From positions 248,001 to 312,000 of the forward strand of contig NZ_PVBQ01000002.1 in NCBI RefSeq assembly GCF_002980525.1: a stretch of 64,000 bases of DNA. The letters are read 5' to 3'. Positions 8,994 to 17,947 of this stretch are shown piece after piece; the stretch's first letter is position 1, and each line of letters begins with the position of its first letter. The notes under the pieces are model-generated. The model was not told where the DNA came from. It saw only the letters and a list, made by a program, of their open reading frames with translations, and did no database searches. The position numbers and the translations under genes are program-made. Origin of the DNA: Sphingobacterium haloxyli (GTDB lineage Bacteria; Bacteroidota; Bacteroidia; Sphingobacteriales; Sphingobacteriaceae).

Positions 8994-9763
8994 TGAAGAT
9001 CATTACTTACAACGTAAATGGCATAAGGGCTGCACTCAAAAAAGATTGGTTGGGCTGGATGAAGGCGATGGATGCAGATGTTGTGTGCTTGCAGGAAATT
9101 AAGGCTACCCAGGATCAGGTCCCCGAAATTCTTCTACTGGAAGAGATGGGATATGAGCACTATTGGTATCCGGCACAAAAGAAGGGGTATAGCGGCACGG
9201 CTATTTTCACCAAGATTACACCAAAACATGTCGAATATGGCTGTGGACATGAAGATTATGATTTTGAAGGGCGTACTATCCGCGCCGATTTTGACGATGT
9301 TTCTGTCATGAGTGTATATTTTCCTTCGGGAACAACAGGCGATATACGACAAGATTTCAAATATCGTTTTTTGGATGATTTTCAGATATACAGTGATAAG
9401 CTTCTCCAGGAAAGACCAAACTTGGTGATTTCAGGGGATTATAACATATGTCATCGCGCTATCGATATTCACAATCCGAAATCTAATGCCAATAGCTCCG
9501 GCTTTTTACCTGCAGAACGTGAATGGATGGAGAATTTTATTGATGCTGGATACGTAGACTCTTTCCGTCACCTAAACCCGGAACCACATCACTACACTTG
9601 GTGGAGCTATCGTGCAGGGGCACGAGCAAGAAATCTCGGTTGGCGGATTGATTATAATATGGTCTCCAAGCCATTGGCGGATAGAATCGTCGCTGCGGAG
9701 ATTATTCCTTCCGCTGTACATTCCGACCACTGCCCGGTGTTGCTGGAGCTTCAAAATCTCTAG
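8993..9763 (+). CDS. xth: Exodeoxyribonuclease III
   Basis: A 256-residue DNA repair enzyme with 3'-exonuclease and AP-endonuclease activity. The metal and catalytic motifs are visible in order: YNVNGIRAA at the N-terminus, CLQEIKA, SGDYNICH, WRIDYNM and the C-terminal HSDHCPV. All are standard for the ExoIII/APE1 family, and the length is usual. The start overlaps the stop of the cyclophilin gene by one base. The gene ends 16 bases before the convergent histidine kinase gene, leaving no room for a separate terminator. Confidence 0.96.
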   Translation: MKIITYNVNGIRAALKKDWLGWMKAMDADVVCLQEIKATQDQVPEILLLEEMGYEHYWYPAQKKGYSGTAIFTKITPKHVEYGCGHEDYDFEGRTIRADFDDVSVMSVYFPSGTTGDIRQDFKYRFLDDFQIYSDKLLQERPNLVISGDYNICHRAIDIHNPKSNANSSGFLPAEREWMENFIDAGYVDSFRHLNPEPHHYTWWSYRAGARARNLGWRIDYNMVSKPLADRIVAAEIIPSAVHSDHCPVLLELQNL

Positions 9764-9779
9764 GGACACCGAGACGTGA

Positions 9780-11888
9780 TTACCCGACGATACAGGCTAC
9801 CAGCTGGTGCTCATCCAACGGTTTGCTTAGAATACAGTCAAATGCATATGCTTCATTTTTCTCCACCTCGAGGTGCATGGTGTCTGCGGTGAACGCGAAC
9901 ACTTTGGTATGCTGTTTTTCGGCACTATTCCGGATTTCCCGGAGTACGTCCCATCCGTCTATCTCAGGCATAGAGACGTCCGTGATTACGGCATCCACGG
10001 GGCTTTGTTGTATAAACGCTAAAGCATCCGAAGCTTTCTCAAACGTATGTATGTTTGGAAAATCTTTGAAATAATGTTTTAAATAAAGAATATTAATGCG
10101 GTTGTCATCGATCAGCACCAATTGTAAATCTTTTGGGAGATCGGCTAAAGTATATGTCTTAAGTGCGGTGTTTTCTAGACGATTTTTATTAATTGGCAGT
10201 GACAACGTAAACGTAGAGCCTTTTCCAACAGCACTTTCTAGCGTGATATCACCCTGAAGCTGTTCCGATAACAATTTGGAAATGTAAAGTCCAAGACCGA
10301 ATCCTTTGGTCTTACTCTTATTGTCCGTCATGTAATATTGACGGAAAATCTGCGATTGGTGCTCGGGAGCGATCCCTAGGCCTGTATCTATAACTTCGAC
10401 GAAAAGTGTGACCTTGATACCTACTTTCCTCGTGTAAGCTTTTATACTTATCGTACCGTTAGGCGTATATTTTATAGCATTGCTAATCAGGTTGGAGACG
10501 ATTTGTCGGATCCGGAAGGAGCTACTATAAATTTCCAGTTGAGGGTCAATGTCAATTTGCTGCGTTAAAGATAAACTCTTTTTTCGTGCTTGATAGGTAT
10601 GGAGATTGACGATATCCAATAGTAACCGATACGGGGAAAAATATTCGTTTTTCACCTCCAATCCGCCTACTTCGAGCTTGCTAAGACTCAAGATATCGTT
10701 CACCGTGCTATTGATAACGGATATTTCATGTGCTGCCGAATCCAGGTATTCCGGCTGGATTGTATCCTTGTTGCCGTTCTTTCGCAAGATATCGATAATG
10801 CCCATAAGTGAATTAATAGGCGAACGTACTTCGTGACTTATATTGGCTAAAACACTCGTCTTCTCTTCGGCAACTTTTGCCGCATAGTCTTTTTCTTCCT
10901 CTAGTCGCTTTTCGTACGTGGTGGCTTTGGATTGATAATAGAGAATAAACAGCATCATGAATAACATGACAGATAAGGAGATTATAAGCTGATTTCCCAG
11001 CCGCTTGGAATTTTCTTTGTAGATATTTAGATCTCTGGCCTCCGCTTCGCGTACAGCCGCTCGCTCAAGTTCTCTAATATTATCAACACCGATTTTTAAA
11101 TTGTTCAATAGAAAATAATTTGCTTGGATTAGCGCTCTTTCTTTTTGTCTCAATGCGGTGAAATTTTGTCTTAAATTGCCCAAGCTTCTGTTGTATATTG
11201 TCTCGTTCTGAACAATGAGGTTCTCGACGTTCCGTTGTAGGACATCAATTTGCTGGACATTGAACCGTTGTGTGGTATTAGCTAGTAGCGTATCGTTCTT
11301 GGCATTGAAAATACGATTGAAAAGGTTCTGCTTTTTTCGTACTACCGTATCTATTTCATTAAGTGCTGTGTCATTTAAAATTTTACTAATCGCCGAATCT
11401 GCGGATATATAGCGTGGCGTAGCTACCCGTTGGCTCTGTGAGGTCAATATCGGGAGGGAGTCCTGCGCCATGAACACCAGATCGTCAATTGTCTTTTTAA
11501 GTGTTGCAAATTCACCCGCAAGCAGGTCTCTTTTTTGAATGTCCGTGTTGCTCTGTTGTAATAAATTGTTTGTGTTAGGAAGTGTCGATAACGAATCAAT
11601 ATAATATTTAATGGTGTCGAGCTTAACTCGATATTCCTCGTAGGTGTGTTGGTCAAAGTCTACTGTATATTGTCGGAAAAGATTGTCGGCTTCTCCATAG
11701 ACGGAGAACAGGCGATAGAATGCAGATGATTGTTGTAAGCTCAAAGCGTATGCGGCGTCTAAACGCTCCTTTACTTTCTGATAGGCTATATACTGATAAA
11801 TAAAGACAATACTGAGGTATGCGAAAATGGCGATAATTGTACCTATAAGTACTTTTCGCAGTAAAAATGTTTTCTTGCTTTTTGGCAC
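9780..11888 (-). CDS. Hybrid sensor histidine kinase with receiver domain
   Basis: A membrane-bound two-component sensor of 702 residues. Transmembrane segments lie near residues 12-32 and 300-318 and enclose a ~265-residue helical, probably periplasmic, sensing region. The HisKA domain has the phospho-acceptor histidine in NISHEVRSP (about residue 350). The ATPase domain shows NLISNAIKYTP and GFGLGLYISK. The C-terminal receiver has the acidic pair LIDDN, phospho-acceptor D in ITDVSMPEIDGW and SKPL. No DNA-binding domain or partner regulator is adjacent, so the downstream target is unknown. Phosphate may pass from the receiver to a separate protein. A CAAAGATA (TATCTTTG on the coding strand) 64 bases upstream is a possible -7 box. 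Confidence 0.93.
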   Translation of the reverse strand: MPKSKKTFLLRKVLIGTIIAIFAYLSIVFIYQYIAYQKVKERLDAAYALSLQQSSAFYRLFSVYGEADNLFRQYTVDFDQHTYEEYRVKLDTIKYYIDSLSTLPNTNNLLQQSNTDIQKRDLLAGEFATLKKTIDDLVFMAQDSLPILTSQSQRVATPRYISADSAISKILNDTALNEIDTVVRKKQNLFNRIFNAKNDTLLANTTQRFNVQQIDVLQRNVENLIVQNETIYNRSLGNLRQNFTALRQKERALIQANYFLLNNLKIGVDNIRELERAAVREAEARDLNIYKENSKRLGNQLIISLSVMLFMMLFILYYQSKATTYEKRLEEEKDYAAKVAEEKTSVLANISHEVRSPINSLMGIIDILRKNGNKDTIQPEYLDSAAHEISVINSTVNDILSLSKLEVGGLEVKNEYFSPYRLLLDIVNLHTYQARKKSLSLTQQIDIDPQLEIYSSSFRIRQIVSNLISNAIKYTPNGTISIKAYTRKVGIKVTLFVEVIDTGLGIAPEHQSQIFRQYYMTDNKSKTKGFGLGLYISKLLSEQLQGDITLESAVGKGSTFTLSLPINKNRLENTALKTYTLADLPKDLQLVLIDDNRINILYLKHYFKDFPNIHTFEKASDALAFIQQSPVDAVITDVSMPEIDGWDVLREIRNSAEKQHTKVFAFTADTMHLEVEKNEAYAFDCILSKPLDEHQLVACIVG

Positions 11889-11952
11889 GGCTAGCTGATT
11901 TAGTTTGAAATTTAACCGTTAAATTTCTCGGAAACAATTAGTTGATGTTGCT

Positions 11953-11960
11953 CAAAGATA
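11953..11960 (-). promoter_or_regulatory. Candidate -7 box for the histidine kinase
   Basis: TATCTTTG on the minus strand matches TAnnTTTG, 64 bases before the start codon at 11888. It adjoins the terminator hairpin of trhO. The -33 element is not clear. Confidence 0.35.
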
Positions 11961-11965
11961 ATTAA

Positions 11966-12018
11966 AATGGCAAACAATAAATAATATTTCGTATTTTATT
12001 TATCTATTGTTTGCCATT
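11966..12018 (-). terminator. Stem-loop after trhO
   Basis: Perfect 14-base arms (AATGGCAAACAATA at 11966-11979 and its complement at 12005-12018) around an A/T-rich 25-base loop, 19 bases past the trhO stop. The following run of T residues is weak, so it may act as a transcript end or stabiliser. Confidence 0.6.
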
Positions 12019-12037
12019 GAGAAACTTTAAAATGCTG

Positions 12038-13042
12038 TTATTCGCTATCTAAAAGAGTCGATTTTCCCTTTGGTGGAAAATACTTATGCTTTCTTTTGCT
12101 AATTTTTTCTTCGTTGACTGGTTGCGGTAGTTTCACGTAATAACCGGTACCGTCGTAAGGTCGTTTACGAGGGTGTTCCATGCAAGCTGTAGAGCAACAG
12201 CCGTCCATTTCCCAACCACACGCATCACATTGTGTGAAATGCTCGTTGCATTCCGGGTTGGCACAATTAATCATCTTAGGTGTTACTTTTCCGCAATTTC
12301 TACAGGTGGAAACGATCTTTGGGTTGATTTTGTTAACATCGACCGTAACCCGGTTGTCAAATACATAACACTGGCCTTCGAAGTCTTTACCTTTTACTTC
12401 CTTGCCGTATTTGATAATGCCGCCGTGGAGTTGGTAAACATCTTTAAACCCTTCTTTTAGCAATAGTGCAGAAGCTTTTTCACATTTGATTCCGCCAGTA
12501 CAATAAGTCAGTATCTTTTTGTCTTTAAATTGCTCTAGTTCTTTGATCTTTTCCGGAAATTCGCGGAAGTTTTCTATATCTAAAGTCACGGCATTTTTGA
12601 ACCGTCCCACGGCGTGCTCGTAATTGGAACGTACGTCCAAAATCACGACGTCTTCCTGGTCCTTCATTTCCATGAAATCTTTTGGCTCCAAGTGTTTGCC
12701 CGTTTCCTTGTTCGGGTCTATTACCGCAGGATTGCGTAAGCCAGAATGTACGATTTCAGGTTTGTATCGGCAGTGCATCTTGATAAAGGACGGTTCATTG
12801 ACCTCATCGATCTTAAAATCCGTCTTATTGAATCGCGCATCGGCGTGTACAGCTTTCATATAGGCTTTACAAGCCTCCGGTGTTCCGGAAACGGTGCCGT
12901 TCAACCCCTCGTTGGCAACGATGATACGCCCTACAAGGCCAAGTGATTTACAGAATTCTAGATGTTCCGCAGCAAATTGTTCTGCATCTTCGATTGGACT
13001 GTAACAATAGTACAGTAATGTTTGATATTTTGCCATATTCAT
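12038..13042 (-). CDS. trhO: tRNA uridine(34) hydroxylase, rhodanese-related
   Basis: TrhO (formerly YceA) performs oxygen-dependent hydroxylation of uridine 34 in tRNA. The 334 residues show an N-terminal ferredoxin-like domain, a rhodanese domain with active cysteine C181 in TYCTGGIKCEK, and a C-terminal cysteine-rich part (CRNCGK...CANPEC...CDACGW...CCSTAC) that likely binds zinc. The length is normal. An ATG two codons in (13036) is an equally possible start. The preceding 459 bases hold repeat copy 3, so the promoter must lie inside or beside that element. Confidence 0.92.
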   Translation of the reverse strand: MNMAKYQTLLYYCYSPIEDAEQFAAEHLEFCKSLGLVGRIIVANEGLNGTVSGTPEACKAYMKAVHADARFNKTDFKIDEVNEPSFIKMHCRYKPEIVHSGLRNPAVIDPNKETGKHLEPKDFMEMKDQEDVVILDVRSNYEHAVGRFKNAVTLDIENFREFPEKIKELEQFKDKKILTYCTGGIKCEKASALLLKEGFKDVYQLHGGIIKYGKEVKGKDFEGQCYVFDNRVTVDVNKINPKIVSTCRNCGKVTPKMINCANPECNEHFTQCDACGWEMDGCCSTACMEHPRKRPYDGTGYYVKLPQPVNEEKISKRKHKYFPPKGKSTLLDSE

Positions 13043-13162
13043 TGATACCGCTGCAAACGGCGTTTAATGTTTGAAAATTATTTCTGGTTGCAAAAATAAG
13101 GAAAAATGTCAGATAAAAATTGACGGAGGTCACTTTTACTGTGATAACAGATTAAAAGAAGG

Positions 13163-13463
13163 CTTTTTTTAAGCAACTTTTTTTAGAAAAAAGTAGCGCA
13201 AAAAAGCGTCCTTCAAATATTTGAGAGAATTGGATAGTACTAAGAATGGATTTCTACAGACCTCAAACATTTGGATGGACATTGAAGGTTAAGGAAGGGT
13301 TCATGCAATTGTATTGTTCCATCCTTAACATCAAGGTCGCCTCTTTTTTGTTGAGTATGTAAACATTTGCTATTTGCACTATCCAATAAGGCTTCAACAA
13401 AAAAACAGCGACGAGTTTTTTTGTTTCCTTTTTTTGCGGAAAAAAAAGGAAAAGCCAGTCGCG
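13163..13463 (+). repeat. Dispersed hairpin repeat, copy 3 (full)
   Basis: Leading hairpin GCAACTTTTTTT/AAAAAAGTAGC (13173-13197). Core hairpin 13208-13280 with outer arms GTCC/GGAC, again changed on both sides relative to other copies. A second palindrome from GTTAAGGAAGGG to ATCCTTAAC spans 13288-13329. The right end is an inverted relative of the leading hairpin (TTTCC plus seven T, then GCGG, then A-rich arm, 13424-13452) preceded by GCGACGAG (13408-13415), which is the CTCGTCGC leader motif in reverse. The copy occupies most of the 459-base gap 13043-13501, where nothing else is seen. Confidence 0.72.
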
Positions 13464-13501
13464 GCTCGAGCGACACAAATTTAGTATAGAGAAAAACCTT
13501 C

Positions 13502-13738
13502 TTATTTCTTAAGCAACGGTTTAAGCAGATACTCCAAACCATTCAACTTAATCTCATAAAGCGTTGCCAGTTGCATACCAAGTTTTCCCTTTGGAAAACC
13601 ATTTCGATGAAACCAGTTTAAGTAAGGTTCAGGCAGATTGCATAATAGCCAACCTTGGTGTTTGCCAAAAGGCATTTTGGTGTTGGCAAGTTCGATCAAT
13701 ATTTCGGGGTTAAACAGGTTATTCTCTTGTTTTGCCAT
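13502..13738 (-). CDS. DUF3820 family protein
   Basis: A 78-residue soluble protein matching the small DUF3820 family, which is widespread in bacteria and sometimes described as a putative quorum-sensing-regulated factor. The family pattern is visible in KMPFGKHQGWLLCNLPEPYL and in WFHRNGFPKGKLG. It has no signal peptide. Its start overlaps the end of the upstream glycosyltransferase gene by 20 bases, so the two are translated from one transcript. The biochemical role is unknown. The overlap is likely a compact operon rather than evidence for a role in glycan synthesis. Confidence 0.85.
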   Translation of the reverse strand: MAKQENNLFNPEILIELANTKMPFGKHQGWLLCNLPEPYLNWFHRNGFPKGKLGMQLATLYEIKLNGLEYLLKPLLKK

Positions 13739-14477
13739 GCTTTAGTCGGTATAGGATAAGGCGAGCGGCGATAACGCCGTGATTGATAAGATTGGGGATT
13801 GTCCCATAATGCTTTTTGAAAATTGTATAGCGCTCCGTCAAGCTCTGTCGGTGGCGCTTTTGGGTCATTCCGCCAACAAGGTATTTAGCCACATGTTGGT
13901 TCACATTTTTTATTTTGTTCGCCTTTCTTGCAGCGCGAATTACCCAATCAACGTCAGCGCTGAGTTGGTATTGTAGATCATAGGGCTCAGCAATATTTCG
14001 TTTCACGTAAATTGCCTGATGACAGATATTCATGCCGTACCGAAATGATTTCCAGTCGAAACGTTGCGGTGCCGCATGACGGCGATTGCCAATAACGTTG
14101 CGCTCTTCGTCTATTAATAGCGTTTCCCCATAATAGATATCGGCATTTTCTGCCGAGGAAAAGACTTTTTCCAGTGTCATATCTTCGTAGAGTTCGTCTC
14201 CGGAATTGAGAAACAGGACATAGTCACCCGTGGCAATAGCTAATCCCTTATTCATTGCATCGTAAATGCCGTTGTCTTTTTCCGAAATCAGCATGGACAC
14301 TTCTTCGCTGTATTGATTTATTACATCGAGTGTACCGTCGGTAGAAAGCCCGTCTACAATAATATATTCTAATTCAGCATAAGTCTGTTTCATGACCGAT
14401 CGAATAGTGTATTCAATGCCCTGAACATCGTTGTATACGACTGTTATAATAGAAACTTTGGGTAAAAGCTTGTTCAT
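13719..14477 (-). CDS. Family 2 glycosyltransferase
   Basis: A 252-residue GT-A fold enzyme that would transfer a sugar from a nucleotide-sugar to a surface glycan. The N-terminus PKVSIITVVYND, the IIVDGLSTDGT segment, EKDNGIYDAMNKG and FLNSGDELY (standing at the DXD position) define a GT2 domain. HQAIYVKR and QLSADVDW follow in the acceptor region. There are no membrane segments, so it acts on the cytoplasmic face. It lies 9 bases downstream of another glycosyltransferase gene and overlaps the DUF3820 gene. Donor and acceptor cannot be inferred. Confidence 0.92.
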   Translation of the reverse strand: MNKLLPKVSIITVVYNDVQGIEYTIRSVMKQTYAELEYIIVDGLSTDGTLDVINQYSEEVSMLISEKDNGIYDAMNKGLAIATGDYVLFLNSGDELYEDMTLEKVFSSAENADIYYGETLLIDEERNVIGNRRHAAPQRFDWKSFRYGMNICHQAIYVKRNIAEPYDLQYQLSADVDWVIRAARKANKIKNVNQHVAKYLVGGMTQKRHRQSLTERYTIFKKHYGTIPNLINHGVIAARLILYRLKHGKTRE

Positions 14478-14486
14478 ACTCCGTAT

Positions 14487-15395
14487 TTATTTTCGTCCGA
14501 ACTTTTTAATTAAGAACCGGATTAAGCGTTCGATGATATTTCCCTTTCGATGTGCGTAAAAATATTTAATAGCTTCATAGGCTTTTTCGCTCTCTACGAT
14601 TTCGTTAGGGAAGTACTTTACTTTTTGGGTTGCTAGTTCCACGTGATATACATCGTCGAGATCTGAGTGGGTACCAGAACCATCCGTCCCGATATTCTGT
14701 ATCATAGATTGTCGCGGGTATAGTACCAAACCATCCTGATTGAAGACGGAAAGATACCATCGAATAGCCCAGGAATTGATCTTTCCGGCTTTAAATTCCT
14801 TTACCTGTTTCCAGAAATTCTCTCTCCCGTCTACACTGAAACGTCTGATATCCTTCCGCTTGAAATGTTCTGTCAGGGCATTGATGTCTGGGTTGAAGTG
14901 ATTCCATGCTCTTTTCCAGGTAGCCCATCCCCAACTATTTGCAACCCGGAAAAAGAACGATTTTGGCAAGCGTTTCGGATGTTCCACCGGGTACATATAA
15001 CCGCTGATTTCCATGACGCGTTCCTCATGCTCATAGCGATGGAGGGCGTCATTGAAATAAGTTAGTGCATAGGGAGAGGTCTCCAAGTCATCTTCTAACA
15101 CAATGGCTTTATCATATTCGTTGATAATTTTAGTGACGCCATCGATCACGTTTTCGGCAAGCCCCCAGTTCTTCTGGCGCTCGATAATCGTAATATGCTT
15201 AAAATCCCAGGGTTCGCGGATAATGGCGCGTACTTGATTGACGTTTTCAACGGCATCTGCGTTTTTTGCGGCATCAGAAATAATGTACAACAGCGAGTCT
15301 TTGGCTAATAGGTTCTTCTCCAACGCCGTGAGCGCCCGTCTGGTATGCTTAGGACGATTGTATACGAATAATATGATAGGAGCCAGTGTTTGCAT
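14487..15395 (-). CDS. GT2-like glycosyltransferase
   Basis: A 302-residue protein with a glycosyltransferase A fold: APIILFVYNRPKHTRRAL at the N-terminus, IISDAAKNAD, and the acidic VLEDDLETSP at the metal-binding position, followed by FFFRVANSWGWATWKRAW. The last motif is common in sugar transferases annotated as GNT-I-like or as haemolysin-type HlpA proteins in Bacteroidota. It starts the three-gene minus-strand run with the GT2 and DUF3820 genes. It is probably part of lipopolysaccharide or exopolysaccharide assembly, but the specific sugar is unknown. Confidence 0.85.
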   Translation of the reverse strand: MQTLAPIILFVYNRPKHTRRALTALEKNLLAKDSLLYIISDAAKNADAVENVNQVRAIIREPWDFKHITIIERQKNWGLAENVIDGVTKIINEYDKAIVLEDDLETSPYALTYFNDALHRYEHEERVMEISGYMYPVEHPKRLPKSFFFRVANSWGWATWKRAWNHFNPDINALTEHFKRKDIRRFSVDGRENFWKQVKEFKAGKINSWAIRWYLSVFNQDGLVLYPRQSMIQNIGTDGSGTHSDLDDVYHVELATQKVKYFPNEIVESEKAYEAIKYFYAHRKGNIIERLIRFLIKKFGRK

Positions 15396-15577
15396 GCATT
15401 ACAAAAGAACAAAGAATGATTCAAAAACCGTGCTAATATTTATTTGTATAGCGAAAATTACACTCGGGGGAAGGTGTTTTTTGAGGAAAGAGGTACGGGT
15501 AAATTACCGGTGACTTTTGTGGATGGTCAAAAGCATGCAGTTTTTCCTTCGGCTTGATTGTCGTTGAAAGACCAAAT

Positions 15578-16030
15578 CTAGTTTTCCCGCTCAAATACCA
15601 CATCGTGGTATCCCACACTTACATCGCCAGGATAATTACCGTCGACTTGCGTGAGATCTTTTTGGAGGTTTTTAACGCGCAGCAAATCTCCTTCAAAATA
15701 GATCTGATGGTTGAAATCTGCCTTTTGCCCGGAAGGATGGTAGGAGCGACGTATGCGAAGAATTGTTTCATTTTCAACCATCAACTGATACGGTGCGGTA
15801 TAGTGGAGGTTTTCATGTTCTGTTCCTATGCCGATGTAATATCGTAGCAAATTGTCTTTTTGAAAAACAACTTTAAAATAGTCTTCAGCAGGTTCGACAC
15901 TAATCCACTCCCCTTGCAAACGTTCGCTTAACTCCGAAACCTTTTCATTCTCTAGGTATTCTTGTTCCTTGCTGCAGGAAAACAAAGCAAGCAGACTGAG
16001 CAGGAAGTAGGGAAATAGTAGCTTTTTCAT
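15578..16030 (-). CDS. Small lipoprotein, function unknown
   Basis: A 150-residue secreted lipoprotein. Starting at the ATG at 16030 gives MKKLLFPYFLLSLLALFSC, a clean signal peptide with lipobox LFSC, so the cysteine at residue 19 would be lipidated. An upstream in-frame ATG at 16063 would put 11 residues before it and is less likely. The mature part is beta-rich with many charged and aromatic residues and resembles lipocalin-like or META-type lipoproteins only in general character. I do not recognise the family. It stands alone, after a bidirectional terminator and before the glycosyltransferase genes. Confidence 0.75.
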   Translation of the reverse strand: MKKLLFPYFLLSLLALFSCSKEQEYLENEKVSELSERLQGEWISVEPAEDYFKVVFQKDNLLRYYIGIGTEHENLHYTAPYQLMVENETILRIRRSYHPSGQKADFNHQIYFEGDLLRVKNLQKDLTQVDGNYPGDVSVGYHDVVFEREN

Positions 16031-16110
16031 GATAATAAGTTGTTTGTCAGTTTGATGATACAAATTTATAATTTCTCTGTAACAGGTTAAAATAAAGTAG
16101 GTTATCTGTT

Positions 16111-16143
16111 ATAAAAGGCAATCTTTTTGGGATTGCCTTTTAT
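16111..16143 (-). terminator. Terminator after the subtilisin gene
   Basis: A perfect 13-pair stem (ATAAAAGGCAATC with GATTGCCTTTTAT) and a 7-base loop, 19 bases past the protease stop. The A/T-rich ends on both sides could serve either strand. Confidence 0.85.
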
Positions 16144-16161
16144 AATGACAGCGTGCTGTGC

Positions 16162-17931
16162 TTATTGAACAGTGAGTGAACTTCCCGCCACTACACTAAA
16201 GTCGGAAGCCAACAATACGTATCCATTTGCGTTTACGGTCAGTGATGCATTATTTGTCACATTGGAATTGGTAAATTCAAAGTTACAGCCGTTGAGGGCC
16301 GTATTGCTGGTATAGTTCGTTCCATTGATAACCGTGGGTGGGGTAGACGGTGTACAAGTACCACCACCTCCCGCAGCCACAAGAGCTGCGTGTGCGTTTA
16401 TCAAGCCATATCCCATTTGATTGTTCCATGTGCCATTTGGACGTCCCGCGGTTGCGGTATAACTATAGCCACCGACTTTTTGTGCGGTGCTTTCGATAAA
16501 GTTATTAACTTGTAATCGTGTTAAAGTTGGTTGGATGGACAAAATAAGCCCTGCTAAACCGGAAGTAAAAGGCGCCGCCATGGAAGTTCCACTTTTGTAA
16601 GTCGTGGTGTTGCTAAATGTGGTTGATAGAATATTAGAGCCAGGAGCAACGACATCGAGTGCAGCACCATATCCGGAAGAGGAGGATCGACTGCCACTTG
16701 ATGTGATAGAACCCACAGTTAGTGAGTTTGGAGAATAAGTAGCGGGATAATCCATGACGGGAGCATAATTGCCCGATGCAAAAACTACAATGGTACCTAG
16801 CCCTCCTCTACCACTATTTTGCGCACTATTAATAGCACTTTCGAGTACAGCACTTTGCAGATTACCATAAAAGGCACCTCCTTGGTCCCCCCAAGAGTTG
16901 TTGATAACATCCGCCCCGTTTTGCCATGCCCAATTCAGTCCCGATGCGAGTTGCGCAGAGATATTGGGTATTACAGCGAGCGAGTGGCTTACAGCCATTA
17001 ATTCTACGGATGGTGCTATTCCCGAAATAAGGAAGGCATTCTGATTTGCGCCGATTATTCCTGCAACATGTGTTCCGTGGTCGCTGGGATAGACAACAGC
17101 GGGTGAAGTACCTGACTGGGCATCAAAAGATGTCGAGGATAAATTCGTTGCAAATTCCGTGAGAGTAGGGTCTATACCAGTGTCTAAGACTGCTACTGTT
17201 GTCGATAACGATCCCTTTGTTATTCCCCAGGCGGTACAAGCCTTTACATCTATTCCGTTACTGTTCTGTAGTCCCCATTGCTGCGGAAATTGAGGGTCGT
17301 TGGTACAGGTCTGCGTACCGTTCCCGAAAAAGCGTTTATCTTTCATTTTGTTAAGAAAAGGTGCGAAATCAAACATAAAATCTGGTGAAATTTCCTTTAT
17401 TTTTTCTGTTTCAAAGAGCTGATTAGCTATCGCTAAACTGGATTTGGAGCCTTTCGACTCGAAAGTATGCCATCCATTAGTATAAGGAATTGCTCCAACA
17501 TAGTCCGCCCCATTCTTTTTAGCTAATTCGATCACTTGGTTTAACTGGCTTTCTAAAGTTACCTCTATATGGAAAAATTGGGATATAGCCACGTAGGAAG
17601 TGTCATTGACACCTACCACCGGACCAATGTAGGAGATGTTAGGTAATGTAGTGAGTTGCTGTATATTTTTTATATTTTCTTTGACAATATCGACAATTAC
17701 CCAATATCGTTCTTTCTCTTGTGTCGTATATACACCTCGTTCATGAATTTGTGCCCCCATATCTAAAAGAGTCTTCATGTGCTGTATACTATCCTCAAGC
17801 GCGATATAACGAAGGGTCGGGTGGAGTTTGATTGCTTTCTTCTCTCCGTGGTAATAATAAAAATCATCCTGCGCGTAGCTGAATGTCAGCATACCCGCCA
17901 GAAAGAAGACCGCTACATATAACGTTTTCAT
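16162..17931 (-). CDS. Secreted subtilisin-family (S8) serine protease
   Basis: A 589-residue secreted protease. The signal peptide MKTLYVAVFFLAGMLTFSYAQ is followed by a ~180-residue propeptide-like region. The S8 domain then shows D250 in VLDTGID, H285 in DHGTHVAG, oxyanion N388 in FASGN and S450 in SGTSMAAP, a complete catalytic set. The last ~60 residues after HAALVAAGGGG form a threonine- and asparagine-rich beta segment found on many Bacteroidota exported proteins. The ATG at 17931 is chosen because an AAGGAGGT sequence lies 7 bases upstream, which is rare in this phylum. The gene sits 16 bases behind the S74-domain gene, so they form an operon. Confidence 0.92.
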   Translation of the reverse strand: MKTLYVAVFFLAGMLTFSYAQDDFYYYHGEKKAIKLHPTLRYIALEDSIQHMKTLLDMGAQIHERGVYTTQEKERYWVIVDIVKENIKNIQQLTTLPNISYIGPVVGVNDTSYVAISQFFHIEVTLESQLNQVIELAKKNGADYVGAIPYTNGWHTFESKGSKSSLAIANQLFETEKIKEISPDFMFDFAPFLNKMKDKRFFGNGTQTCTNDPQFPQQWGLQNSNGIDVKACTAWGITKGSLSTTVAVLDTGIDPTLTEFATNLSSTSFDAQSGTSPAVVYPSDHGTHVAGIIGANQNAFLISGIAPSVELMAVSHSLAVIPNISAQLASGLNWAWQNGADVINNSWGDQGGAFYGNLQSAVLESAINSAQNSGRGGLGTIVVFASGNYAPVMDYPATYSPNSLTVGSITSSGSRSSSSGYGAALDVVAPGSNILSTTFSNTTTYKSGTSMAAPFTSGLAGLILSIQPTLTRLQVNNFIESTAQKVGGYSYTATAGRPNGTWNNQMGYGLINAHAALVAAGGGGTCTPSTPPTVINGTNYTSNTALNGCNFEFTNSNVTNNASLTVNANGYVLLASDFSVVAGSSLTVQ

Positions 17932-17936
17932 AACAT

Positions 17937-17946
17937 ACCTCCTTTT
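17937..17946 (-). promoter_or_regulatory. Strong Shine-Dalgarno before the subtilisin gene
   Basis: AAAAGGAGGT on the minus strand, ending 5-7 bases before ATG 17931. Other genes in this window largely lack such sites. It fixes the start of the protease and suggests high or independent translation within the two-gene operon. Confidence 0.7.
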
Positions 17947-17947
17947 C

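Noticed and set aside
13240..13542. Minus-strand frames of 100 and 71 residues
   Set aside because: They read through hairpin repeat copy 3, have no recognisable domain, and overlap the end of the DUF3820 gene.
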